Assembly (NCBI GenBank): GCA_002749535.1
Contig: MZZL01000134.1
Coordinates: 186,001-250,000 of the forward strand
Direction: 5' to 3'
Source: Apophysomyces variabilis
Lineage: Eukaryota; Mucoromycota; Mucoromycetes; Mucorales; Mucoraceae
Length of the DNA stretch: 64,000 bases
Of this stretch, positions 1 through 10,212 are shown piece after piece (positions within the stretch are counted from its first letter, which is position 1; every line of letters begins with the position of its first letter). Position numbers and translations under genes: made by a program. Under the pieces are notes generated by a model that searched no databases, was not told the origin of the DNA, and saw nothing but the letters and a program-made list of their open reading frames with translations.

Positions 1-320
1 CATTCAGAAATTAAAAGATAGCGATCTATTGCAGGAATCAAACCCTAAACAGCAAATATGCAGTATCATGTAAATACATCAAGAACCAGATACCTTTTTT
101 CTTTCTTTTTTACCATTTAATATACGTGCCTCTCCTCCTTCTTTTCCTTTGTCTCTCCCTTCTTGAGTTAAAGAGCACACACGGGATCATGGGAGAATAG
201 ATTAGCATTACTTCGTTATCGTATGATGATGATTACATATCCTATCTAAAAACGGTTCCCAGATTTGGGCAGTAACGTACACCCTTTTTTCTGGCCATGG
301 TCTGGTCCAATCGAAAATCA

Positions 321-327
321 TTACTAA
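321..327. promoter_or_regulatory. Candidate Yap1/AP-1-type element upstream of thioredoxin reductase
   Basis: TTACTAA, a consensus Yap1 response element in fungi, lies 266 bases before the start codon of the thioredoxin reductase gene. Yap1 control of TRR1 is well known in yeasts. A 7-base match is expected by chance every few kb, so this is a suggestion only. Confidence 0.3.
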
Positions 328-508
328 CACTGGTGATCTGCATCTAAACGATTATCCGGGAACACAGGGACACGTTTAAAAACTGTGCTGCTGCCAAACT
401 GACTAAGCATGATCTTCTTTGTATTATTGGCTCAACTGGCAATGACAAAGCAATTGCTTTTTTCTCTGATTGGTTAGCTGGACCCTTATTGTTTCCATGC
501 TTTCCTAG

Positions 509-516
509 TATAAATA
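509..516 (+). promoter_or_regulatory. TATA box of the thioredoxin reductase gene
   Basis: TATAAATA, 77 bases before the ATG at 593, which leaves room for a transcription start about 30 bases downstream and a short 5' UTR. The rest of 1-592 shows CCAAT-type pentamers in both orientations but no gene. Confidence 0.5.
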
Positions 517-592
517 CCTGGCATGGCATGTTCCTTTCAACCAAAACAGCAACAAGAGACAGCAAACAAACAACGATTTATCATACAATATC

Positions 593-1716
593 ATGGCTCC
601 CTCACCCAAACATCACAAAATTGCCATCATTGGTTCCGGCCCTGCTGGTTTGTAGCAATTTTTTTTTTCAATCCTTAGCTAACCAGACAAAAAACAAAAG
701 GTCACACGGCAGCTGTCTATCTTGCTCGTGCCAATATGACGCCTACTCTATTTGAAGGCATGATGGCCAATGGATTTGCTCCTGGTGGACAACTTACGAC
801 GACCACCGAAGTCGAAAATTTTCCAGGATTTCCCGACGGTATCATGGGATCTGAATTAATGGACAAGTTACGGCTGCAGTCAGAGCGATTTGGCACAGCT
901 ATCGAAACCGAGACCATTACAAAACTTGACACAGAATCCAAACCCTTCAAGTTGTGGAGAGAAGGATCAGAAGACCAAGCATTGCCTACCGATACGGCCG
1001 ATGCAGTCATCTTGGCTACAGGTGCTTCCGCCAGACGAATGGGTGTCCCAGGAGAAACACAATATTGGCAGAATGGTATCTCAGCCTGTGCTGTTTGCGA
1101 TGGTGCGCTACCTATTTTCCGCAATAAGCCCCTGGTGGTGATCGGTGGTGGAGACTCGGCGGCAGAAGAAGCCATATATCTGACAAAATGTAAAAAGACA
1201 CTTCTTAAACCAATTCCAGTTTTTCGCTCACACTTTATGACCGATTGAACATTAGATGCTTCGGAAGTGCATGTCCTTGTCCGTCGTGACCAGTTGCGTG
1301 CTTCCAAGGTGATGGCCAAACGGTTATTAAGTCATAACAAGGTCACGGTCCATTTCAATACCGTCTTGATCGAGGCGATGGGTGATGGCGACGTCCTGAC
1401 GGCTGTGTCGATACGAAAGAATGGCGTTGAAGAAAGTAAGATTTATGCAAGTGGTCTTTTCTACGCCATCGGCCACGATCCAGCCACGAGTTTGGTCCGC
1501 AACAGCAAAGTGGAGATTGATAGTGATGGCTATCTTAAGACGATCCCAGGCAGCTCGATGACCAACGTGCCAGGATTATTTGCAGCAGGCGATGTTCAAG
1601 ACAAACGTTACCGACAGGCGATCACAAGTGCTGGCTCTGGATGCATGGCCGCCTTGGACGCTGAACGATACCTTACTGAATTAGAAGCTGAGCAAGAGGA
1701 AGATCAAAAACATTAA
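593..1716 (+). CDS. TRR1: Thioredoxin reductase (NADPH), cytosolic
   Basis: Three exons: 593-647, 701-1189 and 1256-1716, giving 334 residues, the usual size of low-molecular-weight fungal thioredoxin reductases. The enzyme passes electrons from NADPH through FAD and a redox disulfide to thioredoxin. Seen in the protein: an N-terminal FAD-binding GSGPAG loop that the first intron splits, the VILATGA segment, the redox-active CAVC at about residues 148-151 followed by DGALP, a second dinucleotide loop [12 protein letters not shown], and the C-terminal FAD motif [10 protein letters not shown]. The start at 593 puts the first FAD loop at residue 11, as in homologues, and a TATA box lies 77 bases upstream. 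The first intron begins GTTTGT, a weaker donor, but the frame is only continuous across it. The neighbour downstream is HAP3 on the same strand. Confidence 0.96.
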
Positions 1717-2181
1717 GACCAAAAAAAAGAATAACTTCCCCTCCATAAAACATCCTTCGCACCTTTTACAATGCCAAAAATAAAACGTTTATCATACTAC
1801 ATCAATGATTTCGAACGTCCCTCATAAAAGGGAACTGTTTTGGCTCGCGTGGAAAATATCGTGTACTTATATGAACTTTGGTCTTCATAAATACATCTAT
1901 ATATCCAGCAACGCATATTTATTTTATGCACCAGCACGCAATATTCTGAAATAGCCACAAAGAATTGTTTAAGCTCTGTCTTCCTGAGGATTCTTGCTGT
2001 GCCCGAAAAGAGCAAGGAATGTACTGTACTGCAATTTCAAGCGGCGACAACTCGCTTAATCTGCTTGATGACGCCAATGTTCATTTGTGACTGTTGAGAT
2101 CGTGCTCACCCGTAACCCATCATGTGGAGGACCAACGCTTGGTTTTTTCTTTACTTATAATTTTTTTTTTCTCTTTGCAAC
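1717..2181. other. Intergenic, TRR1 to HAP3
   Basis: 465 bases of 3' UTR and promoter. A pyrimidine-rich run precedes the HAP3 start. I see no gene. Confidence 0.6.
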
Positions 2182-2955
2182 ATGTCTGGATCAGGAAACC
2201 AATCTGGTGAAGAAGGTGATATCGACTTGAAGGAACAAGACCGTTTTCTTCCTATTGCAAAGTAATAAGCATTTTGATGTGTTTCCTCAATCATCGTGTA
2301 TACTCACATGTGGTAAAGTGTCGCACGTATCATGAAAAAAGCATTGCCAGAAAACGCGAAGATCGCCAAGGAAGCCAAAGAATGCGTTCAAGAATGCGTT
2401 TCCGAATTCATATCGTTTATCACTAGCGAATATCCTTTTTATTTTTGTGAAACCATATTAGAACAAAAGACGTGTTCGATATTTTATGGACAACACGCAT
2501 TACCCTTAACTCTCTTTGTTTCTTCTTTTTACAGCCAGCGACCGTTGTCAGCAGGAAAAACGAAAAACGATTAATGGCGAAGATATTTTGTGGGCAATGC
2601 AATCACTTGGATTTGAGAATTACGCCGAGGCATTGAAAATCTATCTTGCAAAGTATCGCGAGGTAGAGTAGAGGGAACAAAGAAAAAACAATAAGCATGA
2701 AATTGACAGACGCACGTGGCTTTCATTTAGACGACCAAGATTGAGCGAGCAACTTCATCTGGAAAGGAAAAAGAGGAAGAAGGTGCTCCTGGACATCCCC
2801 AATTGTATGTGCAGCAAGCACCTAACCCAGAGCATGCCGCTGGTCAGCCTCATTACTACAATGGTAAGTCCCACTCAGACCATAAAATAAGTTCTAAGTA
2901 CGGTCACGACTGCGTAGCCATTGCGCATCAATTCTTAGACCAGAATAAGAGTTAG
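2182..2955 (+). CDS. HAP3: CCAAT-binding factor subunit HAP3 / NF-YB
   Basis: Exons 2182-2261, 2319-2429, 2533-2662, 2731-2863 and 2918-2955, giving 163 residues (or 156 if the last acceptor is at 2938; both are in frame). The protein is the histone-fold B subunit of the heterotrimeric HAP2/3/5 (NF-Y) factor that binds CCAAT in promoters. It shows the family hallmarks in order: [18 protein letters not shown], the helix running through [19 protein letters not shown], then [17 protein letters not shown] and the C-terminal [10 protein letters not shown]. The N-terminus is short and acidic; the C-terminal tail is Gln/His/Tyr-rich. The third exon only joins in frame, and only restores SEASDRC, if the second intron is a U12-type AT-AC intron (listed separately). 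It is convergent with URA5. Confidence 0.95.
2430..2532 (+). other. U12-type AT-AC intron inside HAP3
   Basis: 103-nt intron beginning ATATCCTTTT and ending TTTTTAC. The donor matches the minor-spliceosome consensus ATATCCTT. CCTTAACT at about 2504-2511 matches the U12 branch-site core CCTTAAC, 23 nt before the 3' end. Removing exactly this interval joins GA to A and yields Ser-Glu-Ala-Ser-Asp-Arg-Cys, the invariant NF-YB sequence. No GT donor lies at the exon edge. The nearest GT-AG alternative (donor 2447, acceptor 2534) stays in frame but would replace the conserved Ala by five extra residues. Confidence 0.85.
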
Positions 2956-3021
2956 AAAAAGATCGTCTTGTTTTTCTCTCAGAATATGCCAGCTTTGTCG
3001 CCAGTTATCTATTCGCGCTCG

Positions 3022-3060
3022 CTTGATCTCTCTCTCTCTCTCACACACACAACGCACGCA
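3022..3060. repeat. CT/CA dinucleotide run
   Basis: Short simple repeat of CT followed by CA dinucleotides in the 230-base gap between the convergent HAP3 and URA5 genes. Confidence 0.7.
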
Positions 3061-3184
3061 CATATTACTTACATATATTTCCTTTTTGATCCTATCCCAA
3101 TCTTTTTCTTATTTCAAATACTGGTTTTCTTTGCAAGTAAACAAACGAAAGATAAATGCCAAGATAGATAAAGTTCTCGTTTGT

Positions 3185-3838
3185 TTAGTTCTTAATGCCG
3201 TATTGAGCCTTGTATTCCCGCATCAACTTGAGTTCGTCCGCATAGGTACCCTTTTCTTCCATGAATTCCATAATATGATCCATGGTGATGATAGCACGCA
3301 CGGGCACATTGTTCTTTTCCTCAACAGCTTGGATCGCGCTCTTGCCGGAACCATCAGGTGCAACTTCTGCACGATCGACAGCCACCAAGACACCAGCCAG
3401 CTGGGCATTGTTCTGCTTAATGATGCCAATGGATTCATTGATAGCTGTACCGGCGGTGATCACATCATCGACAACTACCACCTTGCCGTGCAGAGGGGTG
3501 CCGACAATATCGCCACCTTCACCGTGGTCTTTCTTTTCCTTGCGGTTGAAAGCGAAAGGTGCCTCCAGCTGATGTTCGGCTGTCAATGACAAGGCCGTGG
3601 CGCAGACCAGAGGGATACCCTTGTAGGCGGGACCAAAGAGGACATCGTACGAGAACTGGGCATCGACCAATGCAGCGGCATAGAAACGACCAATGGCGCC
3701 AAGGGTCTTGCCACTGTTGAACAATCCGGCATTGAAAAAGTACGGCGACACACGTCCAGACTTGAGCGTGAATTGGCCAAACTTGAGCACATCGTTGGCA
3801 AGAGCAAATTCAATAAATTCACGTTGATAGTCCTTCAT
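3185..3838 (-). CDS. URA5: Orotate phosphoribosyltransferase
   Basis: Intronless, 217 residues. The enzyme makes orotidine 5'-monophosphate from orotate and PRPP, step five of de novo pyrimidine synthesis, in the cytosol. Seen: the N-terminal FIEFALANDVLKFGQFTLKS region, which binds orotate, GRVSPYFFNAG, the FGPAYKGIPL segment, a flexible-loop KEKKDHGEGG and the PRPP-binding motif VVVVDDVITAGTA. Length and order match fungal pyrE/URA5 proteins (about 220-226 residues). It is divergent from the complex I-like gene with a 938-base shared upstream region, and lies about 28 kb from URA2, which catalyses steps one and two of the same pathway. Confidence 0.97.
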   Translation of the reverse strand: MKDYQREFIEFALANDVLKFGQFTLKSGRVSPYFFNAGLFNSGKTLGAIGRFYAAALVDAQFSYDVLFGPAYKGIPLVCATALSLTAEHQLEAPFAFNRKEKKDHGEGGDIVGTPLHGKVVVVDDVITAGTAINESIGIIKQNNAQLAGVLVAVDRAEVAPDGSGKSAIQAVEEKNNVPVRAIITMDHIMEFMEEKGTYADELKLMREYKAQYGIKN

Positions 3839-4776
3839 GTTCGCCGTTTTGGGAGGGGGGTGTTTTTTTTAGAGAAAAAAAAAGTTTCTCCTCTTCGAAA
3901 CGATGTGGGCCTTCAAAAAGCCCGGCCCTCCATGTGCGTGACTTGCCTTTTCATTTCATGGTTTTGCCATGGAAGAACATACCCCACTTTTGCTTGCAGA
4001 TGAGGCAGAAAGAGAAAAAAAGAGAGGTTCTTATTTTTCTTTTTACCTTGCCAGGATAATTTCAATAAAGTAATTCGCATTAATATATAGTTTGGATAGA
4101 AAAATTGCTACAAACATTCGATGATATTCGCTTATGTGAAGAGGGCTTCTGTTCTTCACGTTAGTCTGTTCTGCCAAATCCCGATTATATTTACAAAGCC
4201 TTTGAACATTTTTTTGCGGCTATTTCGTAGACACGTTTTACGCATCGCTTTTAGGATAAGGAAATGGCTTGACTGCCACAGGACAGGCGTATCGCACAGC
4301 GCGAAAGACCAATTGCGTCGTTTCTGTAAAGGAAATATTAGCTCGCTATTGCCTGTGCTGGCTCACTTCATCATCGTGTTCAGGGTTTACGTATGAAAAA
4401 CAGATACACTTCATTAGCCGTATTGTCCTGAAGCTGTTTTTAATCGAGTCTCAAGTTGTTCAGTCAGAAAACGCGTATACCAAATAAGGCGATACAGGAA
4501 CCAGTGTGCTTTACTTTCGTTTCTGCTCACTACTGGAAAGCTAGGCTTACATTCTCCATAAATTCATTCACACAAAAGAGGTCTATATTCTAATTGAATC
4601 CGTTTCGAGTTGAGTTCAGCGTGATGTACTTGATGTAGCGAGATGCATGTTAAGAGCTTAAATATTTTGCCTTGGGGACGCATTGGACTTCAGCACCGGG
4701 GGTCTGGATGAGGAGGCTTGGCTCGTTTGCCTTTAACCCAACCCTCCATTCCCCTCCCCCCACTCTGTCTTTAACT
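3839..4776. other. Divergent promoter region
   Basis: 938 bases between the diverging URA5 and the small mitochondrial protein gene. A CT-rich run lies just before the start codon at 4777. Small open frames here have no recognisable composition. I see no gene. Confidence 0.5.
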
Positions 4777-5534
4777 ATGAACCGTCTGCCCAGCATTGTT
4801 AACCGTCGTGCATTGAACGCCTCCATCTCTCGACGTGGATATGCTTCCAATGCAAACACTCAGGAATTCCCTGCAGAAAGTAAGCGTTTTTATTGTTTGG
4901 GGACCCGAGTACATTGAAACTGATTATTTCCGGGGTGAAAATAAAGCATTCGGCAAATTCTGGCGTAATGTTGCTTTAGTCGCCGCTGCAGGTGTTGTTT
5001 GGTTCAAGGTCGATGAGCATATCACAGGCGCCGGTGAGGTACGGTATAGAAACACATAAACGAAATAAATTTAGAAAAACACAACAAAAACGTTATATCC
5101 AAACGATAGAGACTGATCAACGAACCACAAAAAATTCTTTGTTCTAGCAAAAACATCCTTTCACCAAATGGATCGAGGCTGTGATGACCCCCAGCGAAGA
5201 AAATGATCGCCTTACCGCCGTTACTTTGGATGCTGCAGGAAAAATTGCAGACTACCGGTAAAAGATCCGAATACAGCAACCGCATTGTGTTTTCTGATGG
5301 ATTTGCCATGCACTACGGTTTTTAGATTGGTTACCCAGGAAGCCCAGCGTGCCCCTATCTACCGTATGAGAAACCCTGAGTAAGTTAATGCATGAACGAA
5401 TATATAAATGGAAAGAGAAAAGCTAAACAACAATTCGGAATTGAACTTTTAGATCATTCGAACGAGCAAGTCCCCGCGCATTGTCAGCGGGTTTGCAAGC
5501 TGACCTTTCAGACCTGAAGATCAGATCGGATTAG
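4777..5534 (+). CDS. Small mitochondrial protein, probable complex I accessory subunit (N. crassa 17.8-kDa-like)
   Basis: Five exons: 4777-4879, 4947-5038, 5148-5257, 5326-5379 and 5453-5534, total 146 residues. The N-terminus is rich in Arg, Ser and Ala with no acidic residue for about 24 positions and ends in RRGYAS, a typical mitochondrial presequence. A single hydrophobic segment (VALVAAAGVVWF) follows, then a soluble C-terminal half containing FTKWIEAVMTPSEENDRLTA and a terminal RNPESFERASP. The order (presequence, one membrane span, F/LTK with charged helix, PE.F..GSP-like end) resembles my recollection of the Neurospora 17.8-kDa NADH:ubiquinone oxidoreductase subunit. That assignment rests on pattern memory, not on a search. 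An exon boundary at 4910 gives a stop, so the acceptor at 4946 is required. Confidence 0.55.
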
Positions 5535-5721
5535 AAGAGGTGAATCCGTATAACAATAAACTTATCATAAGCCTAGAGAACAAGGCAAAAAGAAAAGCCA
5601 TGCATCGAATGATCAGTGCGCTTTTTCCTGTGAATGATCTGTTTCTTTCTCTTTTCTTTCTGTTCCCGGCAACTTGCACCTTGCCATCCACTTTTTTTTA
5701 TTTCGCTTAAAAGTTGCCAAT

Positions 5722-8088
5722 TCATACGACGTCGCCATACTCCAAAGCCAACACGAACTCAGCGCCCCATGGAATGTTGTTCCTACTGATACCAACAGAT
5801 TTCCAACTTACGGCAGGAATGCCCATGTCTGCTAAGAATAGCTCGCCTGTAACTTCTCGAGAGGTGCATCCTTGTTTCGGTGCACCAAAACATAGGGTCC
5901 ATTTTGGTCGGATATAATGCATGACGTGGAAGGGATGCCCTTTCGATCAAAGCGTTAATGCTTTGACGTGTTGTAGATAGAGAGGCTTACCATCTACACC
6001 ATTGACACCACTAGGAAAATCAAGGCTCAGCACGGGGGCCTTGTTGTTATTGGCCCAGTCCATGGCATCCCACACAAGTTGGCGTGTATCATGGTTGGAG
6101 CGAAGATCCTTTAACGTAGTTTGACATCCCATTAAGGCATCTATAATTAAATCCACAGGCATTGTATACTGTTGCGGTAGCTCTTTGGGTAGAAAAGTTA
6201 ATTCGTGAAGCTAGGTAATCCCAGTTTGCTCACCATCAATGGATGCCACAAACCGTGCGCCAGCATATTCAGCACATCGCTTTTGTTCAGCAACATCTTC
6301 GCGTATAAACGTTGATTTCCCACAAGCTAAAAAGACAATCACTTGACAGGCACGATTGGCAAGATGGCGAGCGGCAGCAAGACTATAGCTTCCTGCGCTG
6401 TTATTTCCCGCCAAAATCACTACAAGTGGAGCTGCATTATGATTATCTGGTTGAATTCTGCGATGTCCACCTGCGAAAGCAATTATCCAAGATGAATAAA
6501 AAAATATTTCCTGAACCAATCTGTACATACCTATTGCCTTCAGTGCCATCATACTTGCTCCATGCCCAGCATTTTCAACCATCATTTTTTGATTAGGTCC
6601 CGTTTCAGTAGCTATGTAAGCATATAGCCTAATTATTTTCCATTCTGCTTTGTTTCTTACAGGGCTCGTTTTACTTACCACATATGTCTTCCACGCGTCT
6701 CATTTGGTCTGGGGTCACGACGGGACATCGAATACCACCAGCAACTGTTTTGATTATGGGGCTCTTATCGTCTTCTTTTTTCACTTCATCTTTTTCTCGG
6801 ACTTTGGGTTGAGCCACCTGAACTGGTTCTCGTACTTCAACAGGGGCCGCTCTCTGACTTTGATCAGCCGCTGTCTTTGATTCTGGCGCTTTGCCGTTGA
6901 CCCGCGATCGGGCTTTAGGGGGTATCAAGGAGGGTGGTACATTGATGCTACTACGCTCACCCTGTTTCTGCTGCACTGTTTGCCCTGCAATCGGTTTTTC
7001 GCCAGTTGGGGGGCTGGTTACAGTTGGTGAAGTTTCCGTTTCAGGTGATGGAGTAAATTTTGCTGGTACGACTTGATTATCGTTGGGTTTCTAACGTCGT
7101 CCATCAGTTAGACAAAATGCAACATATTGATGGTAATGATAGGGCGAGTAAATTACTTTAAGAGTATGATGTTCGCGCTCTACTCCGTTTGCGCTGGGTC
7201 CCTTTTCAGGTTCTGTCACTTTTTTGCCACTTCTTCCTCGTGACTTCACAAACTCCTTGTAATCAGAGAATACCACTGTTTCCAACAGGCGTCTATTACT
7301 TTGCGTTTGTGAATCGGCAAATACAGGTAGCTTGGGAGGCAATTTTGGGGTAGAAGGGGTCTTGTTTGCTTGTTGTGGTGCGTTACTCAAGGTTTCTAAA
7401 CCGGTCGACGCTTTATCCGTTGTTGGCCTATGGGTATGGTCAGTTCGTGCCCAGAGAAAGACGTGTCAACAGTAGAATTGCTTACGGTGTGGCTGCTGGA
7501 GTTGTTTTCTTTTCTCGCTTCTGCTTACTATCCGGAGAACCTATCTAAACCACAATGAGAGTCCAAATAAGAAAAGAGAAAGCTATTACTTGTAGCTTAC
7601 ACTGATAATGGCTGGGTCAACAAACGGCACCTGTGCCGAGGCAGATGCTGGTGAAGGTTCTGTTCGATTTACCTTATTATGATGCTTGCTGTCTTTTTTC
7701 GTCTTGCTTTTGGATTTCTGTGGTTGAACATTTTTTGGCTTGGATGTTTCGGACTGGATATCTGCAGGCGTCTCGCTGGACTTCGGTTGCAGTGGTGTCT
7801 GTGCCTGTATGACCTTAATATCTCTAATGCGCGAGCCAGGAATATCAAGAGTGGGAACGTTAATAAGTTCACCCCGTACGGTTTGGACTTCCACTGTAAA
7901 ACGTTTGTTAATACATAATGAAGGAGACGTAAACGTTAAGTTGATGCTAAACCAGTAACAGAATTTAGCCACTCACCAGAAGCTAGAGTCAAATTATGTG
8001 TCGTCTTGTCAATTCCTGATACGGTTCCCACGACGACATCGCCTTCGTTAAGAATGACTTTCAGACATAAGCCCAAGTATTCGGCCAT
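5722..8088 (-). CDS. EDC3: Enhancer of mRNA decapping EDC3 (LSm16)
   Basis: Eight exons, read on the minus strand: 8088-7977, 7893-7590, 7427-7157, 7090-6679, 6611-6531, 6470-6234, 6182-5991 and 5939-5722, total 608 residues. The protein activates Dcp1/Dcp2 decapping and scaffolds P-bodies. Domains in order: an N-terminal divergent LSm domain (ILNEGDVVVGTVSGIDKTT, residues 1 to about 75), a low-complexity Pro/Ser/Lys linker, an FDF motif (TVVFSDYKEFV, near residue 175) that binds the Dhh1/DDX6 helicase, a second long Pro/Glu/Lys linker, and a C-terminal YjeF-N dimerisation domain from about residue 360 (QKMMVENAGHGAS, VVILAGNNSAGS, LSLDFPSGVNG, and a WTLCFGAPK block). All seven introns keep the frame. 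The start gives an LSm domain beginning at residue 1, as in homologues. Upstream on the same strand is the HMG-box gene. Confidence 0.93.
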
Positions 8089-8880
8089 TGAAACAAAGAA
8101 GCGATGAATCAGATGCTTGTCTGTCAGAGGGAGAAGCTTTAGGAAAGTAGGGCAGTCACGGTCTTGTAGGCAATGACCCGTTTCAAGCTGCCAAAACCGA
8201 CCGTGTGTGGAACGGTAACAAAACCAACATGTCACTCGTTGATACTCAGTGCACTACCTAAAATAAGTGATACAACAGTACATGGAGAAATATTTACGAT
8301 TTCGCTTGCGTTCTTTTTCTCTTCTGTTTGTAAGAGCTTAGGCCTTCGAGCTTGAAGAAGGATTAATCCGTATACCGGAAATCCGTTTTCACAGCGTTGG
8401 TGATTTGATTACAACCGATTTTAACTTTAACTTTGTTTGTACATTAAAAATAGAAAACATTGCTTATGCTGATGTCCAGTCAAAAGTTTGAAGAGTGGAA
8501 AAGTTGCTATTGCAGGAAAAGTACAAAATCAAAATCAGGTAGCATACAATTAATCAACAGGTTTTCCTATCTATAGCAAGACAAGATGCAATAAAAGATG
8601 ATATGAACTGCATATGTGCGCTAGTTTTAGATGCAAAGTTTTATAATCAAGTTTGCAGTTTCCTTTCTTCTAGATGATGAATTTTGCAATGAATGGCTCT
8701 CATCATTGGAATCTGCTTAAATCTTGTTTAACACGTATTGGCTGTGTCAAAATACAATCCATTATCCTAAAAGAAATAGGAATTGGGACAAAATACATTT
8801 TACTTGATTTAATCTTGGATATTTTTAACAAAACTATTATTAATAACAAAAAAAAAGAAGTAATTTTTTCTGAGATGGAA
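8089..8880. other. Intergenic, HMG-box gene to EDC3
   Basis: About 790 AT-rich bases: the 3' end of the HMG-box gene and the promoter of EDC3. A run of A residues lies around 8849-8860. I see no gene. Confidence 0.5.
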
Positions 8881-9901
8881 TTACTGGTCATTGTATGAAA
8901 GCGAAGTTGCAAAGGAATCGTCTATGGGATAGTGGTGCAAGCTGTCCCATGGTTGGTCTGTCCATTTCATGACGGGGGAAGTAGCTGGACCCGCAGCCAC
9001 TTGATTAGCAGTAAAAAGAGAGTACGATGAATCGGCAGGGTTGAACGGCGTTATTAGCAACGGACATACGGGAGAATACCAATAGTCCATAGAGGAAGAC
9101 ATATCCGAATAAATCGAAGATGAGCCTGTACTGGGTGATGATGTAGAATAATTCACCGTAGTTGGATAGCTCAAATACAGATTGGAATCACACGGCTCGA
9201 ATAGATGCAATTGTTCCTGGTCAACAGGGTAACAAGTTAACTTTGTGTGATAAGGCTGTCTGTCACAATAATAAGCATGATTTGGAACCGACGGATGTTG
9301 CTCGAACGATAAGGACCCTGATGTTGATGTTACCATAGCGTCATAGGTGACATCGGCTTTGCTATGGTCGCGTTCCTTGTTCTTCAGCGTCTTTTCTCCT
9401 TTCTTCGTTAGGCGGCGAGATTGATTTGGTCTATATTTGTAGTTGGGATACCTAAACATTTGCGAGGACATCAGTTAGAGAAATGTTCTTTTTCTCTATT
9501 CCTTAATGTGTTTACATAGTTGCATGCTGCTTGGATAGCTCCAATGCTATCTTACGGTATTTATCTTGCTCTTCTTTTGACTCTGTATGCCACCATTTCG
9601 CCACAACTTTCGAGATATCGCGATGATTCGCTCCAGGGCAGTGTAATCTGACTAATTTAAGCATCTCCAAACGGTAAGCCATGAAGCAGTTCACAGGGCG
9701 GGGAATGTGATTAGGATCGCGCTTGATGGCTCGTTTCCTTTGACGACGCTTTTTGTCAGTGCTAGACTTGTCAGCCAGAGAAAGCAGATCATCAAGTTGG
9801 TTGGCAGTCAAGGTTGGAAATGAGCTACTGTTGTTACTACTAGTAGTTGTACTACTGGCAGTAGTAGTGATACTGGTCGTAATTCTCTCACAGATACCCA
9901 T
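8881..9901 (-). CDS. HMG-box transcription factor (MATA_HMG/Ste11-like)
   Basis: Two exons, 9901-9516 and 9451-8881, total 318 residues. After a Ser/Thr/Asn-rich start and a basic stretch (KKRRQRKRAIKRDPNH, about residues 50-65) comes one HMG box, about residues 66-137: IPRPVNCFMAYRLEM, GANHRDISKVVAKWW, KYRKIALELSKQHA, with PNYKYRP completed by exon 2. This PRPxNxFxxYR...PxYKYRP form is the sequence-specific class that includes fungal MAT proteins and Ste11. The C-terminal half is Ser/Tyr/Pro-rich and looks like an activation domain. The known Mucoralean sex locus carries an HMG gene between a triose-phosphate transporter and an RNA helicase; neither is here, so this is probably a non-MAT paralogue. 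Confidence 0.88.
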
Positions 9902-10212
9902 AGGAAAATGAAACGAAAAGTAAGAGAAAAGCTCGACTTTTTAAACCGTTTTTTAAGCAATCGAATATATAATCTCCCCCGCATCACACATATCTCTAGA
10001 TCCCAATTTAATCTAAAGCTCTCCACAATGAAACTCTGCTTTTTCAACACAAAGACCGCGCCGACAAAGAAGACCAGAATAATATGGAGTACCAAATTAG
10101 CAAAATAAAAAAAATCCCGTAAAGGAATGTGCTTTCCTCCATAACAATCAATTTCTGTTAACGGCAACAGAGAACAAGTACAGCTTTTATTTCAGGTTTT
10201 TTGTTGGTACAT
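9902..10212. other. Intergenic, RPL35 to HMG-box gene
   Basis: 311 bases of RPL35 3' region and HMG-gene promoter. No gene seen. Confidence 0.5.

Noticed and set aside
2447..2534. GT-AG version of the HAP3 second intron
   Set aside because: It keeps the frame but inserts Tyr-Pro-Phe-Tyr-Phe and destroys the invariant SEASDRC; the AT-AC solution restores it exactly.
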